Shown: piece by piece, positions 63,023 through 64,000 of the stretch
Position numbering within the stretch: the first letter of the stretch is position 1
How the letters are laid out: each line of letters starts with the position of its first letter
Assembly: GCA_019638475.1 (NCBI GenBank)
Contig: JAHBTR010000001.1
Location: 558,001 to 622,000, forward strand
From: Chitinophagaceae bacterium
Lineage (GTDB): Bacteria > Bacteroidota > Bacteroidia > Chitinophagales > Chitinophagaceae
Direction of reading: 5' to 3'
Length of the DNA: 64,000 nt
The notes under the pieces: model-generated
Database searches by the model: none
What the model saw: only the letters and a program-made list of their open reading frames with translations
What the model was told of the DNA's origin: nothing
Program-made: the position numbers and the translations under genes

Positions 63023-64000
63023 AAACATTGGTGCAATGCTTGAGATAAATCGTTTAAAATATCATCAATATTTTCTATGCCTACACTCATTCTTATTAAA
63101 CCATCAGTAATACCATATTTTAATTTTTCTTCTTTAGGTACACTAACATGTGTCATACTTGCAGGATGAGAAACTAATGTATCTACAGTGCCTAATGAAA
63201 CAGCTCTTGTACACATGTTTAAACTATCAATAAATTTTTTTCCTGCATTCAAACCCTCTTTCAATTCAAAACTCATTACAGCACCTGGTTGTTTCATTTG
63301 TTTTTGACTAATTAAAAAATCTGGATGCTCTTTTAATCCATTATAATTTACATGAGCTACTGCTTTATGCTGTTGTAAAAAATTAGCTACTTGCATTGCA
63401 TTACTACAATGTCGTTCCATTCTTAGTTCAAGTGTTTTCATGCCTGAGCTTAATAAGTAAGCATCAAAAGCACTTGCATTGCCTCCTAATAGTGCATACC
63501 ATTTCCATACTTTTGTTTTCATTAGTTCTATATCTTTTCCTATTAAAACACCACCTACTGCTGTACCATGACCATTTAAAAATTTAGTAGTGCTATGTAT
63601 TACAAAATCTACACCATACTTAAATGGTTGTTGTAAATAAGGAGAGGCAAAAGTGTTATCTACTGTAACTATTATTTGATGTTGTTTTGCAATATTGGTT
63701 ACAGCTTCAATATCTATACATTGAATAGTTGGATTAGCAGGTGTTTCAATATGAATTAATTTGATAGAGGAGTTTTTTTTGATGGTTTCTTCTACCAAAT
63801 TCAAATTTCTCATATCTATAATAATAATTTGTACACCCATTTGTGCTAATACTTTATACATTAATTCATAAGTGCCTCCATATAAAGAATAGTGAGATAA
63901 TACAACATCGCCAGTTTTTAAATTGCTAAAAAACATGGTTGTCATGGCTGCTTGTCCACTTGAGTGTAATAAAGCTTTTAGCTGCAAATTATTTTCTTGA
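63019..64000 (-). CDS. Second Cys/Met-metabolism PLP enzyme, 3' part
   Basis: The frame is open to the right edge, so its start lies outside. About 326 residues are present, with LLHSSGQAAMTTMFF, YGGTYELMYKVL, VDNTFASPYLQQP and HSTTKFLNGHGTAVGG, where the Lys binds PLP. It is a paralogue of the metB gene at 1916, but it has GTAVGG instead of SDVIQG and other differences, so it is a cystathionine beta- or gamma-lyase or methionine gamma-lyase. Its end overlaps rnhB by four bases. The family is certain; the exact reaction is not. Confidence 0.88.
   Translation of the reverse strand, partial: QENNLQLKALLHSSGQAAMTTMFFSNLKTGDVVLSHYSLYGGTYELMYKVLAQMGVQIIIIDMRNLNLVEETIKKNSSIKLIHIETPANPTIQCIDIEAVTNIAKQHQIIVTVDNTFASPYLQQPFKYGVDFVIHSTTKFLNGHGTAVGGVLIGKDIELMKTKVWKWYALLGGNASAFDAYLLSSGMKTLELRMERHCSNAMQVANFLQQHKAVAHVNYNGLKEHPDFLISQKQMKQPGAVMSFELKEGLNAGKKFIDSLNMCTRAVSLGTVDTLVSHPASMTHVSVPKEEKLKYGITDGLIRMSVGIENIDDILNDLSQALHQCF

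Overview
The window is a chromosomal segment of a low-GC member of the Bacteroidota, most likely the Chitinophagaceae/Sphingobacteriia side. The evidence is the combination of two type IX secretion (T9SS) cargo proteins, a GldC gliding-associated protein, a TonB-type outer-membrane barrel protein with an N-terminal carboxypeptidase-like domain, Bacteroidota-style promoters (TTTG, a spacer of about 19 bases, then TAnnTTTG), and a coding style rich in A and T. About 50 genes are densely packed on both strands. Most are core metabolism, translation, envelope biogenesis and membrane transport. I see no prophage, integrase, insertion sequence, CRISPR array, tRNA or rRNA.

Layout. 1-10.7 kb: the end of nuoN, a frameshifted beta-barrel gene, an orphan antitoxin, cystathionine gamma-synthase, a fused isobutyryl-CoA mutase (IcmF), a lipid kinase, FabH, GldC and a glycosyltransferase. 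10.9-16.2 kb: a radical SAM/SPASM protein and two related T9SS cargo proteins. 16.2-25.4 kb: lhgO, the rimP-nusA-infB operon with a terminator-like hairpin in its leader, and leuS. 25.6-34.5 kb: ftsX, pdxH, a PP-loop ATPase, dacB, a CNNM/CorC-type membrane protein, a NadR-like kinase and an outer-membrane barrel protein. 34.8-42 kb: tsaB, the heptose genes gmhB-gmhA-hddA, panB and the polyphosphate pair ppx-ppk1. 42-51 kb: membrane proteins, SRP RNA, a transaldolase, ftsH, rsfS, birA, a gamma-glutamylcyclotransferase-like protein and an LpxH-like phosphatase. 51-64 kb: an MsbA-like ABC exporter, a PfkB kinase, a DUF1684 protein, murA with Asp in place of the usual catalytic Cys, a GHL10 glycosidase, a polytopic patatin-like lipase, a truncated YhcG fragment, ctaA, rnhB and a second Cys/Met PLP enzyme cut by the window edge.

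How the genes work together. Envelope building is the strongest theme: murA, dacB, ftsX, LpxH, an MsbA-like exporter, heptose synthesis and T9SS cargo. Translation and protein quality control form the second: rimP, nusA, infB, leuS, rsfS, tsaB, ftsH and SRP RNA. Branched or propionate-type acyl-CoA metabolism (IcmF) and Met/Cys metabolism form a third.

I did not find a clear, previously undescribed multi-gene system. The least explained material is non-coding. There is a family of palindromic REP-like elements built around GAGCTTGTCGAA (three copies), composite repeat clusters shared between two intergenic regions, heptamer repeats (one inside leuS), a perfect palindrome at the birA promoter, and the structured leader and spacer of the rimP-nusA-infB operon. 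All functional statements come from reading motifs and layout by eye; no database or folding calculation was run.
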